Shown one piece after another: positions 1-10,060 of a stretch of 64,000 nucleotides of DNA; the stretch's first letter is position 1, and each line of letters starts with the position of its first letter. The notes below the pieces were generated by a model. That model was not told where the DNA came from and ran no database searches. It saw only the letters and a list, made by a program, of their open reading frames with translations. The stretch is from contig CAUYUJ010004302.1 of NCBI GenBank assembly GCA_963575745.1, forward strand, positions 42,501 through 106,500. The letters run 5' to 3'. The DNA comes from Prorocentrum cordatum (Eukaryota; Sar; Dinophyceae; Prorocentrales; Prorocentraceae). Made by a program: the position numbers and the translations under genes.

Positions 1-215
1 CCCCATCCCGATCCCTATCACCAAAAACAGCTACCATTATATCCATAGACCCCCTATATTAATATCTCGCTCCCTCTATCTATCCCTATCCACAACCCTA
101 TCCCGTATCCATATCCATATCCATATCCATTTCCATAAACCATCCCCCATCGCGGCCCTGTAAAGCTGTATAGGGTCTTCGGCCGCGAAGGATAATATCA
201 CCCAAGACGGTGAAA
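1..215. other. Pyrimidine-rich low-complexity DNA
   Basis: The plus strand is C/T-rich, with a short run of CCATAT hexamers at about 103-139. No credible reading frame or RNA gene was seen. It borders the GGA tract that follows. Confidence 0.6.
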
Positions 216-330
216 GGATGAGGAGGAGCAGGACGAGGAGGAGGAGGAGGAGGAGGAGGGGGAGGAGGAGGAGGAGGACGAGGAAGAAGAGGAGGAGGAG
301 GAGGAGGATGAGGAGGAGGAGGAGGAGGAG
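216..330. repeat. (GGA)n tract
   Basis: Imperfect GGA trinucleotide repeat with the purines on the plus strand. It is the first of about twenty such tracts in the window. Confidence 0.85.
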
Positions 331-821
331 CGCCGTATCCTCCTCATCCTCCCCTTGGGCCGGTTTTCCTCACCCATAGCTGGCTGTTGCGATCCGCCGG
401 GCCCCCCATCGGTTGTCGCGCACGAGGGGGGCCGCGCTCAAAAGGCAGAGCCGCGGCTTACAAGGCGGCCTGACTGGCCGGGAAGCGGAGCGCATCCCAT
501 GGGGAAGTCCTCGAGGAGGGGGGGCTTCGTGGGGAGAAGGCTGAGGTTTTCTATGGTCTAAGGGCGAGGGGGATAAAGGAGGAGGGGAGGGACGTAAATG
601 AGGATTCTTTGGCATGCCGCTTGCCGCCTCTGGCCATTCGCGTGTTTTCGCGACGGCTTTAAAATATCAATACTAAACACAGTATAATGATAACATCACC
701 GTCGCAAAATCAATGGCGTCGCATCGCAACCAGCGCCCACCAGCTGACGCCTCCCTCGCGCGCCAGCTCCCGGCGCGCGAGACTGCACCTCGCTGGCAAT
801 GCCAGCTTCCACCGGCGCCCT
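331..821. other. 3' flank of the 1001-residue gene
   Basis: About 490 bases between the GGA tract and the stop codon of the minus-strand gene. An AT-richer patch lies at about 655-700. The ORFs of up to 81 codons here are Pro/Ser/Arg-rich and look like chance frames. It probably contains the 3' UTR. No polyadenylation signal can be assigned. Confidence 0.4.
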
Positions 822-3800
822 TCACTCATCCTCACCGCCGTCGCCCTCGCCCTGCTCATCTTCCTCCTCCTCGTCCTCCTCCTCCTCCTCAGCCTCGTCG
901 CCGCCCTGCTGGTGCTTCTTGAGCTTCTTCAGGAGCTCCGCCTTGGTGAGCTGGGCTGCGGCCGGCCTCTTCTTTGACGGCTTTACCTCCTCCTCTTCCT
1001 CCTCTTCCTCGTCGTCGCCCTCTTCTTCTTCCGCTTCCTCCTCGCCCTCCTCGCCCTCCTCTTCCTCTCCGCCGACGTTGGAGAGAAGGTCGTTCAAGCC
1101 CACGCTGTACAGACTGCTGCCCTCCGTCCGCATGGCCTCCCACACCAGGACCTCGACCCTCTCGCGCACGAGCTTGACGTGGGCGTCGGTGAAGCAGAAG
1201 CCAACGTACGGCTGCTTGGCAGCCACGCTCAGGAATGCCCGGTTGCCAGACCCGACCGTAAGATCGATCGTGGCGCACGGTGGCCAGGCGTGGCGAATGT
1301 CCTCATCCACCAGGCGCGGCTGCTCGTGGTAGAATATCACTTCCCCCTCACCCACCGACTTTGGCTTCGGGGGCGCGTCTTCGCCAGCGCTCCCTCCCAC
1401 GGCGATCTTTCCGGCCTTCCCGATGATCTGCTTCTTGTCCTCCGCGGTCATCCTCCAGACGTTGGTCGTGGTGTCGTTCCACTGGAGCGCGCTGATCCAG
1501 CCCATCATCTCGCCCCGGTTGCTGCCCTCGTAGTGCACGTGCTCGCGGCGGGGCACATTCATCTTGGTCCCAGTGATGATGTGCAGCGTCTCGATCTGTC
1601 TGACGGTCGCATTGCCCCGGTCCCGGCCCAGGCGCTTCAGGAGGGGCTTCTCCGCGTAGCACAGCGAGAGCTTCCGGTCGAACTTCGGGATGGCGTTGCC
1701 AGCCGCCCCCTTGAACGGCAGGTTCAGGAAGGTGCTCTCGTTGCCGGCCTTCATCCCGTCAAAGATCACGAACGCATCGCCGCCCTCCAGCTGGTCCTTT
1801 CCCGACGACGATTGGGGGCCAGGAGGAGGAGGAGGAGGAGGAAGAGAAGGAGGAGGAACAGCAGGAGGAGGAAGGAGGAGGAGGAGGAGGACGAGGACGA
1901 GGAGGAAGACGAGGAGGAGGAGGAGGAGGAGGAGGAGGAGGAGGAAGAGGAGGAGGAGGGGCAGCAGCAGCAGCAGCATTAGCATTAGCAGCAGCAGCAG
2001 CAGCAGCAGCAACGGCATCAGGAGCAGCAGCAACAGCAGCAGCAGCAGACGCAGCAGCAGCATAACGAGGACGAGGAGAAGGATGAGGGCGAGGACGAGG
2101 ACGAGGACGAACGAGGACGATGACGAGTGCGAGTGCGAGGACAAGGAGGAGGAAGAGGAAGACGACAAGGATGAGGAGCAGCAGGAGGAGCAGGGGGAGC
2201 AGGAGGAGCAGGAAGGGGAGCACGCGGAGGAGCAGGAGGAGGAGGGAGGAGGAGGAGGAGGAGGAGGAGGAGGAGGAGGAGGAGGAGGAGGAGGAGGAGG
2301 AGGAGGATAAGGAGGAGAAGGAGGAGGAGGAGAGGAGGAGGAGGAGGAGGGGGAGGAGGAGGAGGAGGAGGAGCAGCTGCAGCAGCAGCAGCAGTAGGAG
2401 AAGCAGCAGCAGCAGCAGCAGGAGCAGTTGCTCAGGCCGATACTGATATTGACGGTTGCCCACCCCTCAGCCACACAACCAGGGGGAGGAAGAGCCAGAT
2501 GGAGGAAGGGGGGGCGAGGGGGATCAGGAGGTGAGGAGGAGGAGTAGGAGGATGAGGAGGAGGAGAAGGAGGATCAGGAGGAAGAGCAGGAGGAGGAGGA
2601 GCAGGAGCAGGAGGAGGAGGAGAAGGAGGAGGAGGAGGAGGAGGAGCAGCAGCAGCAGCAGGAGGAGGAGGAGGAGGAGGGGAAAGAGGAGAAAGCGGAG
2701 AAGGGGGAGGAGGGCCACCGAAGAGAGGGGTGTTGGGGTTTGCGACCTGGCAGTCCTGGGTGGGCCTGGACTTCAAAACCCCTTGGATCATTTTCTCCAA
2801 GTGCTTCCCGGCTCCGCGGAGCGGCGGGACCCGGAGGTGCGGGGTGGAAGAGCATTCCCCGCCGACTTTCGGATCGTATACGATGTGCACGAAGGATTGA
2901 TGCGTCTCCTGTTGGGTTTGCGGCGCAACCCCGCCGTCCTCTCCCCATCCATCCCCCTTTTCCTTCTCCCCCTCCATTGGGGGGAGGAGGGGCGGGGTGT
3001 CAGGTGGCGCGAGCACGCCTGGCTTGCCACCTCTCTCTCTCTCTCTCTCTCTTTCTCACTCTCTTACTCTCTCTCTCTCTCTCTCTCTCCCCCTCTCCCG
3101 GCGTATTCTTTACCGTCCGGGCTCCTGGCCCGTCTCGTCGAGCTTCCTGACGCCGCGAGCCTGGCCAGCCTTGGAGTCCATGATCGCCTTCGCCACGAGC
3201 GCCTCCGAGTTGGGCTCGACCACCAATGTCACGTGCGTGGCAATCAGCTTTTTGGCGAAGGCCTTGAAGCGTTTCAGCCTCTCTGAAGATTCATCGTCCA
3301 ACTTCTCAGACCCAGTCACTTGCATGTGCGTGTCCACATCCCCCTCCACCTCGCAGGCCTGCCCTGTTTCCATGCCGGCGGCCGGGGCCGTGTCAGGGTT
3401 CTCGAGGCCCGACGCGCGCTCCGTTGCCTTCATTTGCTCCTTATCCCAGAGCTCGCCGATCTGGGATATCTCGTTGGCGATCTCCGGAATGTCCATGGTC
3501 TCCGCGAAGGTTTTCCGATTCCTCAGGGCACTGAGCAAGGGCGTGTCGAAGTCGGTCTGGTAGATGATCTGCTCAACAAACTGGAAGTAAGCCTCTGCGC
3601 TGTCGGGCCACCCGGCCCGCCACGTGAGGTCCCCAGCCTTGCACATGGCGCGGTAGACCTCGTGGCACCGAGTCTTCGCAACGATCGCCTGGGGCGAATC
3701 GCTTGGCCTCATTGCCTCGCCCTCTGCCCCCCTCGGATGGGGCGAGGAGGGGTAGAGGAGGAGGAGGAGGAGGGGGAGGAGGAGGAGGAGGAGGAGGAGG

Positions 3801-5545
3801 AGGAGGAGGAGGAGGAGGAGGAGGAGGAGGAGCGGGGGAGGGGGGAGGAGGAGGGGAAAAGGGGGGAGGAGGAGAAAGGGAGGAGGAGGAGGAGAAGGAG
3901 GAGGAAGGAGGAGGTGGAGGGAGGAGGGCCCGGGAGAAGAAGGAAGGAATGGGGAAGGGGGAAAGACGAGGGCGCGTCCCCACCTCTGCCCATGCGCCCT
4001 CGGCGCCAGGCGACGGCGAGAAGGTCGGCTTCGCCGATGGACGGGGCCGGGGGGCTGCCAGGGAGGATGAGGAGGAAGAGGAGGAGGAGGAGGAGAAGGA
4101 GGAGGAGGAGGGGGAGGAGGAGGAGGAGGAGGAGGAGGAGGAGGAGGAGGAGGAGGAGGGGGAAGAGGGGGAGGAGGAGGAGGAGACGGAAGCCGGAGGA
4201 GGGGGTTCAGGCTGTGCCATTCCGACCCCCTGGCCTGGTCGATGGCCGCGCCCCACTTGTAGGTCGGCAGCACCTCCTCGTTGAGATGCTGCAGGAGCCC
4301 ATTCTTGAAAACGAGGATGTCGCAGAGGCCCTTGCCGCCCTGGCCCGGGATTTTTCCCTGGAGCCATCGCAGGCCCGGCGGCTCGCCCCTGAACTCACCC
4401 TGATTCCACATGTCCCAGATGGCGCACACAGTCCACTCAATCAGTTCGGTCGACCCTGACTTCGATATGATAGTCTGGAGTTTCGTGTGGCAGTCGAACG
4501 GGTTCACCGGGCTGTTGTCGGCATCCAACAAGATGTCTTTGATAGATCGGACCTTGAGCATTCTATCATACACGGTGATGGCCACGTCAATGAAGCTTGC
4601 GCTGAACTTCTGGTGCAGCTTGGTTTCTGTTGACATGTCCGACTTATTCGCGTACAACTCGGCCATTTGCTTGGCATTCAGCGTGGAGCCAGACGTCGCC
4701 TCACGACGCTTTTTCATGTAGATGACGTCGTAGACAGACTGCACGACGGTCTGCCGCAGCTGGGTGTAGTCCTCCTCCACGTTCTGCCGGAACTGCTTCG
4801 ACCTGAAATAGATTGTTTCCTCGTTCTCCACGCGGTGGTACTCGAAGCCGGTCTGCAAGGCCGCTTTCCTCCAGGACAGAAGCTCATCCTCTCCGGCGCC
4901 ATCCTTGATCAGCGTTGCCACGCGCTTGAACCAGGCAATGACGGGCTCATCCGGACTCATGCGGAAGGCGTTTTGCGAGTTCTTGATCGGGTGCATGCCA
5001 TTGGCCAGCGCCACCACGATTTGGCTCGGGATGGGGGTGGGCGTCTGGAAGTAGAACTCCATGTAGGCGTTGACGGCGCTCTCCCGAATGGGCATGCCCG
5101 GGGACGCCGACTGGAAGATGTTGTGATGGAACAAGTTCTGCGCGCTGCGGTACTTGTTCGTGCGAGTCATGGCAGTGTCGAACTTGCTCTCATTGAAGGC
5201 GTCCTGGAAGCCAGACTCGTCATCCATGTCACCGGAGATGTCCAGGGCGGCCGCCGTCTCGATGTCCATGAATGCGGGATTATTCTTGACGATGCCGACC
5301 CACTCGGCGACCTTAGCCCACAAGCCAGCGTTGACAGTCGAGAGTTCGGCCAACTGTTGCTCCTGCGTGGCTGCCACCGGGGACGGCGTTGGCTCCTGCG
5401 CTGGATCCGATCGGGGCTTGACTGGAGTTACCGGCGTGGAGGGAGCAACGGACCTCGCCGTCAGCGGTGCTGTGGCCGGCGAGGCAGCAAGGGACCTCGC
5501 CTTCGGCTTCGCCTTCGGTGCTTTAGTCTTGGCCTTCGCCCCCAT
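822..5545 (-). CDS. ~1001-residue nuclear protein, possibly amino-methyltransferase-like (4 exons)
   Basis: The function is not recognised with certainty. The ATG at 5545 opens a Lys/Ala-rich N-terminus. I infer four exons, all phase 0: 5545-4235 (437 codons), 3688-3125 (188), 2908-2747 (54) and 1790-822 (322 plus stop), giving about 1001 residues. Introns are bounded by CAG|GCC..CAG|GCG, CAG|GAG..CAG|GAG and CAG|GTC..CAG|CTG. Exon 3 encodes FVHIVYDPKVGG (DP at about 637), which resembles methyltransferase motif IV. Exon 4 encodes IDLTVGSGNRAF (about 854-865) followed by YVGF, which resembles AdoMet motif I of the N4/N6 amino-methyltransferases. This IV-then-I order is that of the beta class. 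The C-terminus has KPSKKRPAA and LLKKLKK (about 949-971) between acidic runs, a bipartite nuclear-signal pattern. A spliced-leader relict lies 89 bases upstream. The methyltransferase reading is inference; the DPPY tetrad is not intact. It could instead be an unrelated dinoflagellate-specific protein. An alternative end of exon 2 is a GTAAAG donor at 3117. Confidence 0.6.
1791..2746 (-). other. Inferred intron 3 of the 1001-residue gene
   Basis: 956 bases, nearly all GGA repeats mixed with GCA repeats (about 1960-2430). The coding-strand donor is CAG|GTC. The acceptor is CAG|CTG, preceded by a long TCC pyrimidine run. Removing it joins two phase-0 coding stretches. Confidence 0.5.
2909..3124 (-). 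other. Inferred intron 2 of the 1001-residue gene
   Basis: 216 bases containing a (CT)n tract at 3029-3093 on the plus strand. Both borders read CAG|GAG, a six-base direct repeat, so the exact cut is ambiguous. A stop TAA just inside it overlaps a possible GTAAAG donor. This shows that the frame must be left before this point. Confidence 0.5.
3689..4234 (-). other. Inferred intron 1 of the 1001-residue gene
   Basis: 546 bases. On the coding strand the borders are CAG|GCC and CAG|GCG. It consists of TCC repeats around a unique core (about 3930-4060). The frame happens to stay open through it as Pro/Ser/Leu runs, so an in-frame low-complexity insert cannot be excluded without cDNA. Confidence 0.5.
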
Positions 5546-5633
5546 CGTCAGGCGGCCTCGCAGGGTGAAGGCGAAGGGCGATAACAGTGGCGGGCGAAGG
5601 GCGCGTGGCCCAGACGTGGCGCAGTCTCACAAG

Positions 5634-5655
5634 CTTTGAGCCCAAATGGCTACGG
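5634..5655 (-). other. Relict dinoflagellate spliced leader
   Basis: On the minus strand the sequence begins CCGTAGCCATTT and ends GGGCTCAAAG. The known dinoflagellate spliced leader has the same order. The differences are one substitution (T to G after CCATTT) and one extra A near the 3' end. It lies 89 bases upstream of the ATG at 5545 in the same orientation. Relict leaders in genomic DNA are known marks of reinserted, reverse-transcribed mRNA in dinoflagellates. Confidence 0.8.
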
Positions 5656-6023
5656 GAGGAGGAAGACTAAGAGGAGGACCAGCGCGCAGACTGATGAGGG
5701 GCTCGGCCGTCCAGGGCCACAATCGGAGGAGGAGGAGGAGGAGGAGGAACAGGAGGAGGAGGAGGAGGAGGAGGAGGAGGAAGGCCGGCGGGTTGCCAAA
5801 ACCGCTCAGCATCACATGGGAACGCTGAGAGGAGGAGGAGGAGGAGGAGGAGGAGGAGGAGGCCGAGGAACGAGGAGGACCCCATCGAGCCCCGTCGCAC
5901 AAGCACCTTCGATCAAAATCGTGGGAATTGCAGCAACAACAAGAACGCCTATAGCGAACAATAGACATGCTTGACGCTTCAGCTCAGCGCGCCTCCGATA
6001 ACAGGCATTCGATAACAATGACA
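5656..6023. repeat. GGA tracts between the two minus-strand genes
   Basis: Two GGA runs (about 5724-5780 and 5828-5862) lie in otherwise unique DNA. On the minus strand these are long pyrimidine runs directly upstream of the relict leader, as a trans-splice acceptor region would have. Confidence 0.6.
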
Positions 6024-6241
6024 TCTAAGCTAAGCTAAGCTAAGCAAGCTAAGCTAAGCTAAGCTCAGCTAGGCTAGGCTAGGCTAAGGTAAGCTAAGCT
6101 AAGCTAAGCTAAGCTAAGCTAAGCTAGTAGGCTAAAGCTAAAGCTAAAGCTAAAGCTAAAGCTAAGCTAAGCTAAGCTAAGCTAAGCTAAGCTAATGCAG
6201 GCTAAGCTAAGCTAAGGTAAGCTAAGCTAAGCTAAGCTAAG
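6024..6241. repeat. (AAGCT)n pentanucleotide array
   Basis: About 215 bases of AAGCT repeats, with local variants AGGCT, AAGGT and AAAGCT. It lies 3' of the methyltransferase gene. A matching array in the opposite orientation lies at 9329-9527. Confidence 0.9.
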
Positions 6242-7232
6242 CTGTGGCAATATTTGGCCATATTCGAACTGCGATCCCCCCTCCATCCGGACCCAGGGAG
6301 AGGGGGTAAGTGGGGAGATATGTAAGCCTTTCCCCAGTTGGAAGACTCGGGCACGCCAGTTGACAGTCGTTGTAACTACCTCTCCCCTCATTGTTCCTCC
6401 CCCTCCTCCCCCTCCTCTTCCTCCTCCTCCTCCTCCTCCTCCTCCACGTGCATGTGCTGTGTGCGTGCGCGCGTGCGTGTGCGCACGCGTGTAAGTGCAC
6501 GTGCAGTGTGCGTGCGCATGCGCGTGAGTGTGTGAGCGCACGTGCGTGATTTGTTTTTGCGTGCTCTATTCCAAATTGAGACGGATTTTGTCGTCTAGGC
6601 AGCCCATGTCACGTCGCGACCCTCGGCCTGCGCAGTTGCTTGCCAACTAGGCGAGGGGCCGCGATCAGCCGGCGCGGGGGGGCAACCCGCAGAAGCTTGA
6701 AATGCAAATATGTTCTAGAATCACCCAATTAATTAAAACGTCCACCGCAGATGCACGTCAGTGTTGCCCGCGTGCAAGCCACGGCTACGCATTCACCGGG
6801 GGGCGAGGGAAGGAAGGGGGCCAGAGAGCATAATAAGATGATGAGTGTTGAAGAAGAAGAAGAGAGAGCATCGTCTGCGCAGCCAGGCATGCGAATGACA
6901 TCAAAATGCGGGATGCATCCTGATATTGCCTCTACTTGTTGTTGCCCGCCTCCACCTCGTTCTTCCCAAACCTTCACTTCCCCCAGCTCCCCCTCCTCCT
7001 TCCCCATTCCCCTCCCCCTCCTCATTATCCAGTATCCCCCATCCTTCTCCTCCTCCTCCTCCTCCTCCTCCTGCCCCCCTCCTCCTCCTCCACTCCTCCT
7101 CCTCCTCCTCCTCCTCCTCCTCCTCCTCCCTCCCCCTCCCCCTCCCCCTCCCCCTCTCCTCCTCCTCCTCCTCCTCCTCCTCCTCCTTCTCCTCCTCCTC
7201 ATCCCCCTAGTCGCCGCATGGGCAGCACTGAA
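6242..7232. other. 3' flank of the DNA methyltransferase gene
   Basis: Contains a TCC run (6396-6444), an alternating purine-pyrimidine GT/GC-rich stretch (6445-6545, Z-DNA-prone), unique DNA to about 6960, and a long TCC tract (6970-7208) ending close to the stop codon. No gene was seen. Confidence 0.5.
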
Positions 7233-9215
7233 CTAGAAAGTCTTCTTTAAACTTGAGCTAGGGCGCGCCAAGCCCACCGTGCGCAACAAGTTAGCAGTCG
7301 CGCGAGCTGAGATATTCAAAGACCACCCGTTGCCAATCATCAGCCGGAACTGGCGGTCTGTGATTCCGCTGGTATTGAGTTGTCCTGTTGGAATCCCTTG
7401 GAAACGAAGCATTTCTTTCGTTGTCATTCTCCTTCGCAGACTGGTGACCCACCAGCCCCCAGCCCCGGCGCGGTTCCTCGTCAGACAGGGGCACACATCT
7501 GGTGAGAAGTACGCGCTGCGGTTTTTCCCCCCATCAAGGTCGATGAAGATCGGCTTGTTCATTTTCAGCCCATAGGAACGGATATCCTTCATCGCCCTGT
7601 CCATATTTTTCAGGTTGGTTATGTTCAGCTTTTCAAGCTCCTTCCCCGGGTTCTTGGCTGGCGGGTCGAAGAACGCCTCCACTGGACGCGTGGACGACAT
7701 CTTCCCAGGCCACTGCCATGGAATCTGCGCCATGTCGATCTTGTAGCCGATGATGAATACTCGGTTCCGCGAATGCGGGATTCCAAAGTCGCACGTGTTC
7801 AGTACCTTGTGGTGCACCATGTACTCCGGCGCCCCATGGGCGTTCTTTATCGAGCTCAGCCCCTCGATGATAGAATCGAAGAAGGGGCGGTGTTTCGCAT
7901 TTCGCACCATGTTGGCCACGTTCTCTAGGATGAAAGTGTTCGGGCGCTCCAGGCGGATCTTGTCCAGCACCTCCAAGCCCACGACACCTCGTCCATGGCT
8001 GTCGGTAATCCCTTCTTGCAAGCCCTCCGCGCTGAACGGTTGGCATGGCCACCCTGCTGAATAGATGTCAAGGACATCTTTCTGGACAGGCGTTCGGGAT
8101 TCAATGGAGTCGAAAACCCCGAGCTCGTACTTGAAGTTGTTTGCGAGGAATGTCCGACAGGTCTTATCAACGTCACTCGCGTAGATGTGGCGGATGGTCA
8201 TCCCGTCGAGGTCCAGCAGCTTCAAGCCCAGGGCCACCGAGTCCAACCTCGCCGGGAGCTTATTATTAATGTGATGGAGAAATATATCCGCGACCGTGCC
8301 CTGAGGCACGAGGAGGTGGAGTGTCTTCAGGTCCTTCGAGCTTTCTGTCCTCAATCCTCAGCCCCGAGTTCCGGGCGCCCCCGGGCGACCTCGGAACGAT
8401 CAAGATGGCTTCCAGGCGGCAGAGGCCCCCAAGACTCCCCAGGAGGGCTCTCCCAAAGAGGGTCACAAGACGCAAAACTCATGTATGTTCCTTTGGTTTT
8501 TGAAGATTTGAAGGCTATCGCCTTTTCGGGCGCGGAACGCTCCAAGACGGCCCAAGAAGCTCCCGATCGCCCCAAGAAGACGGCCCGAGAGGCCGCCAGG
8601 AGGGCCCCAACACGGCCCAAGAGGATGTATCAACACGGCCCAAGAGAGGCCACCAACAAAAACCCATGGAGGCCCCAAGAAGAAGGGCCCAAGAGAGGCC
8701 CCAGAGAGGGAACGCGGAACGAAATTTCGAGTTCTTCGCCCCAAGATACCCCCGAGACCGCCAGCAGGCACCCAAGAACCGAGAGGAATTCCAAGAGGCC
8801 CCAAAGAAGCACAAATCAAACCCCAAGGAGCCACCGAGAGGCCCCCGATGCGGCCCCCAGAACACCCCACAGCTGCTTCCAGGAGGCTTTTGACCTACAA
8901 CAAAAGCACGGTGGCGGGATGGGCCGAAGGCCAGTTACTCATTCATCCTACCACCTCCCCCTCCTCCTCCTCCTCCTTCTCCTCCTCCTCCTTCTCCTCG
9001 TCCTCCTCCTCCTCCTCCTCCTCTTCCTCCTCCTCCCCCTTGTCCTCCAGAGCGGAGGGGATGGGGAGGCCGCGGTTCGTCTCTTCCGAGGAGGGCCCCG
9101 AGCAGTCGCCCCCGACGAGGATTTGGCCGCGCCGCTTCGGGCGCACCGGCAGGCGGCAGCCCGGCTTCGGCAGTGCATGGGACGCGGGCTTTTTCATCGG
9201 AGTAGTTTTGCCCAT
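7233..9215 (-). CDS. C5-cytosine DNA methyltransferase (2 exons)
   Basis: Transfers a methyl group from AdoMet to cytosine C5 in DNA. Exon 2 (8333-7233) carries the catalytic domain: motif IV GWPCQPFS with the catalytic Cys, motif VI ILENVANM, motif VIII IPHSRNRVFIIG, the target-recognition region, motif IX CLTRNRAG/RRMTTKEMLRFQG and motif X MIGNGWSLN. Exon 2 alone has no motif I and no ATG at its open start. An upstream exon (9215-9045) in the same orientation encodes RRGQILVGGDCSGPSSEE, which fits motif I in a DCSG form. Both intron borders read AG|GAC and join in phase 0 (SALE|DLKTLHLL), giving about 423 residues. The start at 9215 is the first Met; the frame stays open upstream to about 9325, so an earlier exon is possible. 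A basic N-terminus (MKKP, RPKRRG) suits a nuclear enzyme. Stop TAG at 7235-7233. Family assignment is firm; the subfamily and the exon 1 join are inferred. Confidence 0.87.
8334..9044 (-). other. Inferred intron of the DNA methyltransferase gene
   Basis: 711 bases. A TCC tract (plus strand 8945-9042) lies next to the donor. The rest (about 8380-8890) is a degenerate tandem repeat of GGCCCCAAGA-like units. These resemble, in reverse orientation, the GGGGCCCTCTTGG core of the 180-bp satellite at 11.8 kb. Borders AG|GAC at both ends. Confidence 0.6.
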
Positions 9216-9328
9216 ATCTGAAATGTCCACTCTGGCCACTGACGCGATGCCCTTGAGTCCTGACGGCGGCGATGAAGACGATGGCGAGGAGCAGTGGAAC
9301 TCTGGTTCCCCCGGTTGCGCCCCCCTGG

Positions 9329-9527
9329 TTAGCTTAGCTTAGCTTAGCTTAGCTTAGCTTAGCTTAGCTTAGCTTGGCTTGGCTTAGCTTGGCTTAGCTT
9401 AGCTTAGCTTTAGCTCAGCCTAGCTTTGCTCAGCGCTAGCTCAGCTTACCTTACCTTACCCTACCTTACCTTACCTTAGATTAGCTTAGTTTAGCTTATT
9501 AGCTTAGCTTAGCTTAGCTTAGCTTAC
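9329..9527. repeat. (AGCTT)n pentanucleotide array
   Basis: About 200 bases of AGCTT repeats with CCTTA variants. This is the reverse complement of the AAGCT array at 6024-6241. It lies just 5' of methyltransferase exon 1. On the minus strand it offers repeated CTAA(G/C) motifs followed by CCAG, so it could lie in a further upstream intron. Confidence 0.9.
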
Positions 9528-9627
9528 CTTCCTCCTCGACCTCCTCGTCCTCCTCGTCCTCCTCCTCCTCCTCCTCCTTCTCCTCCCTCTTCCTCCTCCT
9601 CCTCCTCCTCCCCCTCCCCCTCCCCCT
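9528..9627. repeat. (TCC)n tract
   Basis: Imperfect TCC repeats directly abutting the AGCTT array. Confidence 0.85.
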
Positions 9628-9629
9628 CC

Positions 9630-10060
9630 GAGGCCGTCTCCGGGTCACCCGGAGGCGCTCCGAGGCCGTCTCCGGGTCACCCGGAGGCGCTCCGCAGCCG
9701 CCTCCGGGTAGTACCGGAGACGGTCCAGACCCACCTTCCGGGTGACCCGGAGGCGCTCCGAAAGCCGCCTCCAGGTGACCCGGAGGCGTCCCGAGGCCGT
9801 CTCGCGGGTCAACCCGGGCAGGCGCTCCGCTGCCGCTCGGGTTGACCGGAGACGGTCCAGACCCACCTCCGGGTGACCCGGAGGCGCTCCGAAAACGCCG
9901 CCTCCGGGTGACCCGGAGGCGCTCCGAGGCCGTCTCTGGGTCACCCGGAGGCGCTCCGCTGCCGCCTCCGGGTGACCCGGAGACGGTCCAGACCCACCTC
10001 CGGGTGACCCGGAGGCGCTCCGAAGCCGCCTCCGGGACCGCCAGGCCGAGACCTCCGGGT
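9630..10060. repeat. Palindromic minisatellite (~32-66 bp units)
   Basis: About a dozen copies of an 8-base-arm palindrome, CTCCGGGT-N-ACCCGGAG, alternate with CGCTCCGAGGCCGTCT-type spacers. Both strands of the palindrome occur. Open frames across it are repeat translations. Confidence 0.8.

Noticed and set aside
822-2474. A single 550-codon minus-strand ORF starting at 2474
   Set aside because: Its N-terminal 200 residues are translations of GGA/GCA repeats. The unique part starts at about 1800 and fits better as the last exon of the longer gene.
4667-5584. 305-codon plus-strand ORF
   Set aside because: Antisense shadow of exon 1 of the 1001-residue gene. It is His/Arg/Gly/Leu-rich with no domain.
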